Part shown: positions 22,380 to 34,700 of the stretch, one piece after another
Position numbering within the stretch: position 1 is the stretch's first letter
Layout of the letters: every line of letters starts with the position of its first letter
NCBI GenBank assembly: GCA_020086605.1
Contig: JACBWW010000017.1
Coordinates: forward strand, 1,532,583-1,596,582
Origin: Lanius collurio
Lineage: Eukaryota > Chordata > Aves > Passeriformes > Laniidae
Reading direction: 5' to 3'
Length of the DNA: 64,000 nt
Made by a program: the position numbers and the translations under genes
The notes under the pieces: generated by a model
The model's database searches: none
Told to the model about the DNA's origin: nothing
What the model saw: only the letters and a program-made list of their open reading frames with translations

Positions 22380-22729
22380 GCGGGGCAGCTGCTAAGCAGC
22401 CCCCCGGCGCGGGGTCTGCCGCGGATCCCGCCGCGGAGAACGCGGCGGCTGCGGACCCGGTGCCCGAGTCGCCTCCACCGCTGCTGAGCGTGGACGTGAC
22501 GGGCTTGGTGTCGCAGTTTGCGAGGAGCTTCGTGCTGATCTTCCCCGTGTATGTGCTGGGCTACCTGGGGCTGAGCTTCAGCTGGGTGCTCATCGCCCTG
22601 TGCGGGCTCTTCTGGATCCGCAGGCACCGCGGCGGCAAGAGCTCCCGCCTGGGCCGGGCGCTCGCCTTCCTGGAGGACGAGGAGGAGGCGGTGCGGCTCA
22701 GCGTCTCCTCCGCGGATCTGCCTGCGTGG
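22376..22729 (+). CDS. ESYT2: ESYT2 exon 1: N-terminus and membrane hairpin
   Basis: The exon has 354 coding nt (118 codons) and ends ADLPAW at a GTGAGT donor in phase 0. Residues 51-81 ([20 protein letters not shown] and onward) form the ER hairpin, followed by IRRHRGGK and the acidic [10 protein letters not shown]. The start at 22376 is the first in-frame ATG after an in-frame stop at 22244-22246, and has A at -3. The leader is shorter and different in sequence from the human long form as I recall it. Confidence 0.95.
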
Positions 22730-25700
22730 GTGAGTGGCCAACACCCTTCGGCGCTGTCGGGAGCACCCGCGCCCGGCGGGCCGGGGCCTGTGTCCTCTCC
22801 GGGACCTGCGTGACACCCACCCCCGCGGCGGTCCCCCCCGCCCCGGCTCGCGGGGCTGCGCCACAGGCCGGAGGCCGGAGCCCCAGAGCCGGCCTGGCGG
22901 GAGGGGTGGGGGCATTGCATCTCCCGCGCCCCATAGCTGCTTGTCCAGGTTAGCCAGCCTCTTCCGAGACGGTGTCCAGCAGCGGGAGCGGCGGGCACCG
23001 TGTCCCTTGCCTCCCTCTCTCCCTCCGCCGGGGTGGCCTGTCCCTGTCCCTGCCGCCCGCTCCGCTACGCCCGCGGCGCTGACGGCGGTGACAGCCTGAG
23101 CCTGCCGTGGTTTCCCTCGCAGGAATAAACTTTACTGCAGCGTTTGGGTTTCTTTCCCCTCAGGTGCCAGTGACGCTCACGGCTTTGCTCTGGCACGGTC
23201 TCTCTGCAGACCGCGGATGTCGCGGCTTGGGCCGTTCCTTAAAAAGTTGAGATGAGAGGGAATAGAATCGGGCTCTTAACGTTGTTGGGGCTTTCAGTAA
23301 AGTGTTACCAAATGGGGGTGAAACAGAAGTCAGGTGCTGTTTCTGAGTGCTTTCAAGGCTGTGACATGAGGGCTAAGGTACAGGGGCTGTGGTGGCTTTA
23401 TTTGTGCATTGATGTGGGGCTTTTAAAATGCTTTCACCAAATCTTCCTTTGAAAGTTTCAGGCTTTCTAATAAGTCTTCATAGCTAACGTTAGTTACATT
23501 TTTTAGCTGAAATCCAGCTTCAAAGTTGAATACCTTTTCTTTATAATTTCTCCTTTGGCGGATTAATGATGTTTTTGATGCAGCTGCCAGCTGCTAGTGC
23601 CAGTAGCAGTGTGCATCCAGGCCTCCTGGTGCCCTGCTCTTCCCCTGTGATGTGCTGTGCAGAGCTTGCTGCTCTCTTAGTACCTGTACCCAGAGTCTTG
23701 AGGGTTTCTGCTGATTCTTTCCGTGTGATTCCTTTATTGACTACTCTCTGCTCCAGACCTATAGTCCCTCACATCTCTCCTAGGGACTCTTTGCAGTGTC
23801 TGTCCATCCAGCAGTACGGAGATGATAAAGAGTCCAAGTGGCTGTTTTCATGTGGTCAGATTGCCTGATGTGACCTCTTCTAGCTCTACTAAGGAGGTTA
23901 TAGGAGACAATAGAGTGGGTAGGTGTGAGACAGGAGTCTTCTACTCCTCTTCTATCCTGTCTTTTGCAAAAGTTCTGGTGGAAGATCATGATAAATATGA
24001 GTACAGTGTTCAGGAGAGATTAAATGGTTTTACCTCTTGAAGCAGAGATGATGTAGTAAATAGCTCTTACTACCTGTGTGTTGTTTGGTTTTTCCTGTAA
24101 TCACACAGCAATATAATGGAAATGTTCTGACTTGGTGCATTTAAAATGAATTAATTGAAGCGAGATTTGTAGTGGAGGGTTGTATATAGTAACAATCTGC
24201 TGGTAACTAAGCCATAGATACCCAGATTAGTGCTGTGTGTTTGAAGTTGCAATTTGTTACCTTTGATAAAATGGCCATTAATTTCTGTGTGGAGTTGTCC
24301 AAATAACTAAAGATTTAGAAAGGGACCTTCTGACTGGTCAGAAGCAAAAAAAAATCAAGTGATGGCTGCAAGCACCTGCATGTATTCTATGGCATCGTGA
24401 GAAAGCAAGTGATCAATATGCAAGGTTTTCCAAAAGTGTGTGTTCCTCTCACACACCAGTTGGCAGATGGATGTAGATTTTTTTTTTTCCCTCCCTCTTT
24501 ATCCATATTCTTAAATTTTAGAGGTCTTGGTTCTTTTGGCTGATGGATTTGCTATGTTCTGGAAGCATCATTCTTTCAAATAAAAGTAGCATCCAGAATA
24601 AGTGTGGTCTGGAAAACAGAAGACTTCTGAAAACTGAAGGCCCACTTAAATCAAAAGTGGTCTTCAGTGTCTGCTGTCATAGTCCTTCAGGGTTATATGA
24701 GTCTTATGCTGCTTCTGTAATGTGTCTTGAAAAACTGCTGTTCTTCCTTCTGTATTATGTGTGTTTTCCTGGAGATTTATGGATTTCAATCATATTTGAA
24801 ATAAGAGCTGCTGGATGGAACCTGATATCTGTAATAGGGATCAGCTTTATCCATCTCAGTGTGAACTCCAAACTGAAGTATTTTCCCTTGGTTTCTGATT
24901 ATGGAAATAGACTTTAAGTTGCTTGAGTAGGACAGTGCTGTGTTTTAAATATAGAAAACTTTGTTTTCTTCTGGGACTGAAACTGAGGTGTAATAAACCA
25001 TTTTTCAACTAAAATTATATGGTATCTCAAAGATTTATTTGACATGTGGTATCTTTCTGTGCCCTTGATTGGAGAAGAGCTTTAGCTTTGTTTGTTAGGT
25101 ATGACTCCTTTTCCCCACACACCTTAGTATTATCTGTTGCTTTATTATTATGTACTTACTAATACTGCACTGAGTTATTTATTTTTAAGAAAGTGATTAT
25201 TTCAGGAAAATGTTCTCTGCTGGCAATATGCTCAATTGCAGTTTGAAAGTGATACTGTTGTGCCACCACACTAGGTAGGGTTTGTAATGTTAATTATTAG
25301 TTTCCTAAATTAGATTTACTTCTTCCATAAGCAGGTGGTTACAGAGGAGGAATATTCTGTATTGTGCATGTAAAGTGAATTATTTCAACATGAATAGAAG
25401 TTTGTTACTTCAAATGTCAACACAGAATTAACTACAAAAAAGTATGCACTGAAAAATACTGTGTTTACTGTCTTAAAAGAATATGATCTGTCTTCATAGA
25501 CTTTTTGACATGTAATTATAGCTTTGCTGCATGTTTGAAAGATGTCATAGATTATATAGGGTGGGAAGGAGCACAGGTGGGGGCTTTTCCAAATAATTTA
25601 AAACTAGGCAGCAGAACTTACAATGAGAAAGAACTGGAGATCAAAATGGTCCTTAGATAAAGACATTTTAAGACATGAAAAGGTCTTTAGATAAAGACAT

Positions 25701-28700
25701 TTCCCATTTATTTGCAGCATTTTTATGCACTAATTGTATTTTATACTGGAATGAATGTAATTCAGACACAAAAATATATAAGGAAAGGGGCAGTTTAAGT
25801 ATCATTACAGAGAGGAGCAAAGGTAGGAAACAAGGACTCTTAGGTTTTTAAAAGCCTATCGCGTTACCTTTTACTTTAAAAATGGCAATGGAATTTAATA
25901 ATCTAAGGAGTGTAACAAATTTACTTTGTTCTTTCTCAGATCAGCCGAAAAAGTTGATCTAATTTTTCCATTTTAGGGGTGGTTCTTGTTGATTAGTGCC
26001 ATTTCCATAACTTGACAATATAGCATGTTCAACGTGTTTTTTGATTAGTGGAACTTTGTCTCCTGTTTTCTTGAATATACAGATAAAAAGCCAGCTGAAT
26101 TTGTTTTCCCCAGATTAAATGTAAATTTGGCCTTGTACCAGGAGCTGTATCTGTGTGCAGTCTGTCAACAATCAGCAGGTGACCAAAATAGCAACAAATC
26201 TTAGCATTTTTAAAGAATTGTTTCTTAAAACAGATTTAGACAATTTTTTTGTAAACTTTATCATGTATTATACAGAAACTGTATAATGCAATTGTAGTAA
26301 AAGTAGTGACTTGCTAAAACATTAATTACAAGTCTGCTGTGGCATTTTGGGTCCTTCATACTTGCTTAAGTTTCTGCTCTGGTCTGGAGTGATTTTTATG
26401 TTTTTGTTTGTTGTTGTTTTGGTTTTATTTTTTTCCCTCTTGCTTTATTTTCTCATCTACTCAAGAAAAAGGAAAAAAATCCTGCCTAAGTAGGTGTTGT
26501 CGTCTTTTTAATTAAACTGTAAAGATTTATTGTAAAGAAATCTGGTAGGTTTCCCTTCTCTTGGGAAGCTGTATGAAGTTCTTGCAGATTGTGAGTATTG
26601 TGGGTCACCACTGAACTGTACCACTGCTACACCTGGAGGAAGGAGATAATGTCCAATTGTAAGGTTAGAGCAACAAAGACTTTGGTTTTTACTGATACTG
26701 GAAATGCAGAGCCAGCATTGGTAGAAGAGAAGTGATTCTGTTGCTCTAAGTGCAGGATCACACCTGTACTGAGTGACATTTGCAGAGAAGGTTAAGGTGT
26801 TTATGCTCTTATGTGTATTTCATATGAAGATGTCTTAATGATACAGAATCAAACTTGCTAACTAGATCTTAGAAAGTTCAGGACAGGAATCTCCAAAGAA
26901 TCCCTGCTGATGCACATTATGTACTCAGTAAACCTGATAAACAGGTGGACATCTGCTATACAATGCATGTTTTCATTTGCTGTAGAAAAAAAAGATGTTC
27001 CTCTTCTCATTGCACCTTTGGTTAATGCTGTTATTGCTGCAGCTGTAGAAACTGTAAGAGGGTTTTTATACATCTTCTGAAATTTGAGGACACAGAGATG
27101 CTGTGACACATTCTTCTGATCCTTTCTCCAACTTAGTTGAGCCTGTTAGATGACTTACCCAGGAGTGATTTGTAAGAAAAATTACTCCCATGTATGGTAA
27201 TTTAAAGTTAAACAGGATGTAATCAGTTTGGGTAGTGGGTACTGCTCTGGATAGGTGGGCATTGCTCCAGGCTGCCAGCCTGCACCTGGAAAGGGTGAAG
27301 AGGTGTGAGTAAGAATTGAGTAATAACCTGTGAGTACTTAACAGTTGAACTCTGCATCCTTCTTCTGCCTGATGATTTTTCATTTTAAACTGCCTTCTGT
27401 TCTAGCTGATTCATAGTGTATGAATATGTACGGATGTGTATTGTGGGTTGTGTGTGTTTTTGTGGTTAGGCTTTCTTCTTAAAGGAAGAAGTTTAATTTG
27501 GTTCAGTATTACTTCTTGAAATTTAGGTAGTCTGAGTGACATCCTAAGAGTACCCCATAGTTAGAATAAATGTAAATGATGGGTTTGGAAATGGAGAACC
27601 AAAGGAAAAAAAAAAGATATTGGACAATTGATCCCATCTCTCTGTTTCTCAGGGTTTTCAAGGTGAGTGTGTTAAAGCTATGCTGAGAGGATGTCTGTCC
27701 CAAAACACCTTCTCTCATGTAGTAATGTGGTGAGCTTCACTGTGTAATTCATACATAAAGATCCCTTTCCAAAATATTTATGGTAGAAACCCACATGTAG
27801 AGCTGATGTTTATGAACATAATATCAAACTACTAAAGAAAAACATCAGCCTGAAAGTATTAGTATGCCTCTTGAACTCTTCGTAGATGACACAGGCCTTC
27901 TAAATATGTGTGTATAATACATTCTTTTTTCATCTAACAAATTATTATTACATAAATATTACTACTGAGTTTTGGAACTACTGCAGATATGTTCTTTATA
28001 TACCCAGTTTGTCTGAACTAGGGAAGATGCGTACTAGTCTCTTTAGGGGTTTTTTGTTTGCTTGTTTGGTATTTTTTAATTTTGCATTGTAGTCTGCTGG
28101 TGTTGTTTCCATGCCTAAGTGCCTTTGCATCTAAGGACTAGCCCAGCTTTAACCATATTTGAAAATGCAGGCGTCAGAAAGATCTTGTCTGTACAGACTG
28201 AGGTTTTATGGAAGGAAAAATAAATCTAGGATAACAGTTGACCTTTTTTCCCTCTTCAACAAGATTCTTCTCACTTTAAATTACTACTGCTTTTTGAGAT
28301 TGTTGGCACATCACAGTTGGTGGGCTATGCATTCTAAGTTGTTTGGTTTTTTATTTTAGCATGAGAACCCTCTGGGAAATAAAGTTGAGTCAGGGTTATT
28401 GTCAAAACATTTTCATTGCAGTTTAGTAATGAAAACCTGTTTTATAAATTTTAAGTAACTAAAACAATTCTTTGGTGGCATTTTGTTTTCTTCAAAATGA
28501 AAGATGAGGTGGCATTTTTTTTCTGGTCAGATAAAGTTCTTTGACTTAAACTTCATGAACTGAATTTTTAATCTCCCATTTATCAATTCATCACTAGTTT
28601 TCTAGTTACTGAAATTGTCATAACTTCTTTAGAACTTGCAACAATTTTATGCTGACCATATATCTGTACTGAATCTGTTTGTTTTTTTTTTTTTAGCTTT

Positions 28701-31700
28701 AAAATAATAACAAGTTTTAAAAGAAAATTTCTGTATATCCTCTGTAGTGTCTGAAACCAGTTTGTCAGAGTCTTATAGCAGTATATAAGATTCTGATAGC
28801 AGAAGTTAATGGCTATGAGTTAATCTGTACCACTGATTCGGTATGTTTTAATGTGTACATAAATGGAAATCAATAAAAACATATGATTCTTCTGGATGTA
28901 CTAGAGAAATAATAGTTTTGGTATGAGACACAGCTAGTTTAGATACAGAGTTGTTTGACCTGTGATATCTTTCTCTTTGCTTTTCTCTACTCTTGGACAA
29001 TATAAATTAAATCTGATACTACCTTTTCATAAGGAAGTGGAGAATGGACACCCCACGGGCAGCTTCAGAGCTTTCCTGTGGCCTAGCAGGGGCCACCTTC
29101 TAAGGGTTGTGTACCAAGCTTGAAAGGGCAGCAGAATTTCAAAGGCAGTTTGTGTAGAGCTGTTTTTGCACATTCAGGGTAAATACTGTGCCACTTCAAA
29201 GATGAAAATTAAATCCTTATCTTTGGCTGCTGTTTGTGAACATTTAATGAAAATAAAGGATATACTGAGCTGGTGTGTTCAACATAGTATCAAATGTAAA
29301 TAAAAATGGAAAAACAGTATTTTGATAAGAAGAGAGGGAGAGGGTTTTTTTTTAAAAACAGCTCTTTGAATTCAGTAAATTCTGAAACTGAAATGTTTAA
29401 AGAAATCTGACACTATAATTTGTATAACTTCTAGATCATATGGCATTTTGATTCTGGATAAGATTTCAGTTGAATGAGGAGAGAGTTCTGTGAAGTTTAG
29501 AAAGCAAATGTTTGATAAGAAACAAGAGGGAGGAATTAAACCAAGAATTTACTAAAAGTGTGTGAAATGGTAAAACAACTTTTATGTATTTGACAGACTT
29601 GGTAGTTGTCCAAGATAGTATGAACTGATTCAGGACCCTTTGGTTCCATCTGTCATGCACTAAATGCTTTTCTTGTTTTGTAAAACCAAAAAAAGAGGAT
29701 CTGCGCTTTCATTTCTTAGACAGTCTTAATTCTTTGAGGAGGCTTTGACCTCTCAGTGGGTAAGACTAAAGTTCTCTTGGGGCGGTTGGGAAAAGATGAT
29801 AGTGTAATTAAAAATGTGTGTTTATTTTTTGAAAATAGCCAACTTAAATTTGTTAGGGTTTTTTTCCGTTTGTTTGGTTTGGTTTTTTTTTGGGGTATAG
29901 CACGTTCTCTCTGTTTCTTAGCTGGCAATAATGGATCGTCAGGAGTGGAAAGAGAGGTTGAACAGACTTGCCCCATCAGCTAGGGAAGTCTCTGATAGTA
30001 GGCTTCTACTCCATTGACTAGAATTAGTTCAGATTTAACTTGCTTTCTAAGGTCCTCCCATTACCAAAGCAAGGCTCAAGAATTAGGAATCCTGGCCATG
30101 CTAAATCTGTTCCATTTACCTCAGCTTTTCAAGATACTTTTTGATGCCTTGTTCCTTTATAAAGGCCTGTATAATTTCCATCCTGATGTCAGGGTTCAGG
30201 TGAGAAGCTGTGTCCCATCTCCTCTTGAATCCCATTAATAGGGGAGGAAAAGAGGTGATCCTCAGCCTTCTTGCACATCATTTGATCCCCATCCTGAGCC
30301 TACTTCTAATGTTTTATTCCCAGCAGCTTTAACAAGCTTCGTGTACCAGTCTTTTAGTCTTTGTTACATTGGTGGAGTTTTTATTTCCTTTCATTTTAAA
30401 TGGCACAGGTTTGGTTGGTTGGTTTGGTTTTGTTCTCTCTGTGTGCTTCTTGTGATACAGTTAAAAGTTAGAGCAGCAGCGAGAATTTTAAAGCTTCTTT
30501 CTACTTGGTCCTTATTGAGGAGAATTTTAATTTTGTGTGTAGGTGCTGCTCTGCATTCCTATATGTTTGTTGCAGAGAGGTGCAGGGGGGTTGGTAAAGG
30601 CACTGATTCTGCTGTTTCAAAATGAAGTAAATGTGCACTTCTCACAATAAAGATGTTCTGCATCCAACTGCACTTTCCCAGTGCCACCTTGTGCCAACAT
30701 TAGAATTTACTTGGCTAACTAATTGTGAGTTTTCTGCCAAGTTGGGTGTTCAGCTGGATGAGTTTCATGAGTTTACTGTGAGACAACACAAGTGCCTGTG
30801 CCTACAAAAGGGAAGTGGTGGAAGCCTGTGCTCAGGTTTAAAGTGAAATGGAGAAATGGCCTGCACAGAGAGGCTTTTCTTAGAAAAAAGGTGGCAAATA
30901 ATGCTGCTGAGGTATATTTGTGTGGAAGCAAATATTGAATTTGAGCTGTTTATAATGTCAATTTTTCTTATCTAACTTCTTTTATAATGTTTCAACAGAC
31001 ATGTTAACGTATCTAATCACTGAGCATATAAACTCTCAGTATTTTGATTCAGCTTGAAAGTTGACCCTGTTTTTAGTGCGTGGTTGGATTGGATGAACTT
31101 CACAAGTCACTCTTTACCTGAATTATTCTGTAATTTTAATTTTTGTTTTAAGCTGTCATTTAAAATAGCTTTCAGTCTCCAGTTATGGTTTACAAATTGT
31201 AAGAAATCTTTTCTGCATAAAATATAAATATTTGCTTAAATATTAAGTGTACTAGCAAGAAAAACATTTTTAAAAGGCTATTTATAGAGAAGTATTTTGT
31301 GGGAGGCAGTGACACCTTTTAAATCATTCAGATGCCTGTCGACTAAATAGATAGTATTAAAAGTTCTGTGTGGCAGACGTTAAAACACACTATTTTTCAA
31401 GTAACTCCTGTTATATAAATAAGCTTTGTAAGACCAGTGTTCCCATATAATGAGTCATTGCACAGAGTTTTGTCTGCTACACCCTGATGTGACTACGAGA
31501 TTCTGATGAAGAGCTGAAAATCTGAAATGGGACTAACGGTTTTCAGCTGAAGCAGTCTGGATTTATGTACCATGAAGTTGTTACTATACTAGAAATACGA
31601 AACTAGTTTTACTTGGCTGAAAATAACTGTCATATGACAGACAAGAATTGCATTGTCATTTGGCTGTCCTTATCATATAGCACCATGAGTTGAGTTTACA

Positions 31701-34700
31701 TTAGTTCAATTGCAGCACTTTTACCTGAGCAATTTATATTTGCAATGTAAATTGCATAACTGTTGGCATCTGTTTATGTGAAAACTTCAGTTGAGAGAGT
31801 CTGGAATAGACTACACTATTGTTTTCATAACCTTTGTTGGCATTCCTTTAGTTAGATACTGCCTCGGTTATCCAAGCAGACTAAAATAGTTTCCTCTGAG
31901 AAAATTTTGAAAGATGTAACACCAAATGTAAAATTAAATATATTGACAATCCATTGTCTTGTCATTGTCAATCCTTAGCAGGCAGGTGGGAAGAAAGCGA
32001 GTGAATGTCTAAGAATTTAGTGTCTTCCTGTTTCATTTTTAAAAGTAAACACAGGATATGGTGAAGCATGAAGGTAGCTGTAAAACCTTGATTGCTCTGT
32101 TTTGAATTAATTATGCAGTGTTATGATCCACACTTCTGCTCTTAAGGTTTGTAGGTGATCTTTACAATAGCTTACAGAAAAAAACTGTGTGGAGAAAAAC
32201 TTTGTGGGAAGAACTGGAATGGAACTTCACAGCTCAGGAAGCTCACAGTTTGCTTTGTGTTTTAAGCATTACTACTGCTTCTTTGTATTATGTCATTGTT
32301 GTGCCTTATTTCAGATCTGCATAGCTTGATAGGAAAAAACCCTGTTTCTATGCTTTGTCAGATGCCCTTCTTCACACAGCATATTCTGTAGACTAGTGAA
32401 TAAATTCACAGCTTCATATCCAAAAGCTCGGCAAGAACTCTTGTGGCTTTTTTCTGCAGGGAGAATCTTAGAAGACATTCTCTGAGCTGTGAGTTTTTGT
32501 GCAGGCTTACAGGGCAAGCTCTCAGGAGTTGTTGGTATTTAGCTTGTTTAAGCTCTCTGCATGTTTCAAGCTGTTAATGTAATTAATGTAATGATACTTC
32601 TAGGAAATGTTTTCTCTTCATTTGTTAACATTTCCTAATGCAGCAAGCTTGCTGGTCCAGAATTCTGAAAATTGTAGTTTGTTTTGAGGCAAGTCTTCCC
32701 CCCTCCTCCAGGCTGTTGATTCATCTTGCTAATTGTTTAACTAGAATGCTAAATTCTCTCTTGTGTGTGGCTAGGAAGTTGTCTTAGTCTAGTAATAAAT
32801 TTTGTGATGCAGACTAAATTTACATCTCAAAAGCGGTGTTCCTCGCTCAATGACTTTCTCCTAAAATACTTGAACTACAAAAAGAATGCTTTTCCACCCA
32901 CCCACCCTCTGCCAGTTAAATATCAAATGGCAGCCAGTAAATGATAAGAGTGTTTCATGGGGGGAACAGCAAACCAGTGTTCAGTCATCTGACTTGTATG
33001 TGTTTAAGAATATTCAATAGAGATTAATATAGTAGTTTAAATTGTAGTAATTTCTTGTTCTCTGTTTGTTCATGTTAATCTTTATATTGGTTTATATTTT
33101 AGGGAAGATATTTGGGCTTTTGAAAGTGTTTGGTTTTTTTCTCTTAAGGGTGTGCTAGGTATGAATACAGTGTTGATGTGAATGTGTCTAAACTGTCCAT
33201 GTTCATTTGATAAAATCACTTATTTCTGTCATACTCATGTAAATCTTTATAATGGGAATTAATTTTCTTCTACATTTGGCTATGTATAAAGCTTTTTAAA
33301 ACATTGCATTTATTATGTGCTTGTGTTGTTTTCAGGTCTTAACATAGATGTCTAATAACAGAAAACATACTTGCCTACAATTGTTTTTCAGTTCCTTTGT
33401 GATTTGAAAGTTTTGCAGTAATAGTTTACATTTCTTTCCCATGTGTCCTATCTTCTGTGTATTCAAGTGAATAACCTAAATGTTACCAATCTGTTCCTTT
33501 TGGTACTTTTGATTTACCAAAAGAAAAGCCCTAATCAAGTTTGGTCTTTTTAGTTCATTAAGTTAATCCATTACACAAAGAGCCATAGTGACAGCCTGAA
33601 AGTAGATTTAATTTAGAGGTTGCTTAGTTTACAAATAGTTTTCATACAAGAATGTGTACTTTAATTTTGCTGTTTGAGAGATGAGGAACAACAAAAGTGT
33701 TCTTTTAAACAATATTGCAGTGTTCAGTGGTTTGCTCCCAGTGCACACACGTTGTTCCTGGTCTACCTGCTGCCTTTATGCTGATCTCTTTGGTGTTCTG
33801 GCACAGCCAGTGAGGAAGTGTCTTGTACTGGTCAGTAACACTGTGACAATAAATCTGACAAAGTTCTTAAACCTCTCTTGGGTTTGGGGAGAGGGTTTGG
33901 ACAGTAGTGTTCTGGGTATGATGCAGGAGTGGCAGACAAGTGTAGATGGCAGTTTTTGTTTGGTATTAAGTGTAAACAGGACCATTGAGGACTAAAGGAC
34001 AGTTTTAGATGATGTTTAAACAGTTACCTGGGAAATGGACAATAGGAAAACTTGATGGGACACTGGGAGACAGTCTGTACTGGCTCTGGTGGGAGACACC
34101 TAAACTTTCATTTTCATTCACTTTGAGTGAGTTTGGTATTTGGGATGTAGAATATTTAGCAGATATTTTGTAAAACATTTTAGTGTAAGAGCTGGAGGTA
34201 CTCGTGCTTGAAGTGACAATTAGATGCTGCTAAGGGGATGGAAGGGATTGCAGCTTTAAAGCATTTATCCTTGACTAAAATAACATCGATTCACATCTCT
34301 CTCCTTAGGGAGCAAGCTGATCAACTGTAGGTTCAGTTTATGCAGAAGCAGTAGAATGTATCCACATGCCAGAGAGAGAAGATTAGTTCATCAGTGGTCC
34401 TAAAAATAATGGGTTTTAAGCCCTGACAAATCGCTTTGGAATTTCCTTTGCTGTAAAGTTTGGATTCTTGATTCCCATGTAACACACAAGATTCTAGTTT
34501 AGTTTTAACCTGTTAGAACTTAAAAGGTCATTTGCTTTGTTGCTGGAGACTTGCAGTGCTTGGGGAATTGTTTTTTCTTTTTGGCAACCCCAGTTGTCTT
34601 GAGTGTTTTCATTTGTTCTAGTTTCTTTTTCCAGCAAAGTTATGAACTCCAGCTCTGCTTTCTGCTACTGTGGTTGTTTGCATTGTCAGCTACATGGAAA

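Larger units (their letters stand above)
21880..23110 (+). promoter_or_regulatory. CpG island, ESYT2 promoter and exon 1
   Basis: This is a long, very GC- and CpG-rich stretch containing the ESYT2 start codon and the start of intron 1. It holds several GC-box-like sequences (for example GGGCGGGG near 21978) and a CCAAT box at 22140-22144. No TATA box is evident. The transcription start cannot be placed from sequence alone. Confidence 0.8.

Noticed and set aside
21692..22915. 407-codon minus-strand ORF
   Set aside because: It is antisense to the ESYT2 CpG island and exon 1. Its length comes from GC-rich composition; the Arg/Pro/Ala-rich translation has no domain.
24543..24917. 124-codon plus-strand ORF in ESYT2 intron 1
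   Set aside because: Composition looks random, with no domain and no splice context. An unknown transcript cannot be excluded.
25651..25704. Short direct repeat TTAGATAAAGACATTT, two copies 34 bases apart
   Set aside because: It is a small local duplication in AT-rich intron sequence with no further structure.
31627..31640. 14-bp palindrome CTGTCATATGACAG
   Set aside because: A single short palindrome with an E-box-like centre is expected by chance in 64 kb, with no supporting context.
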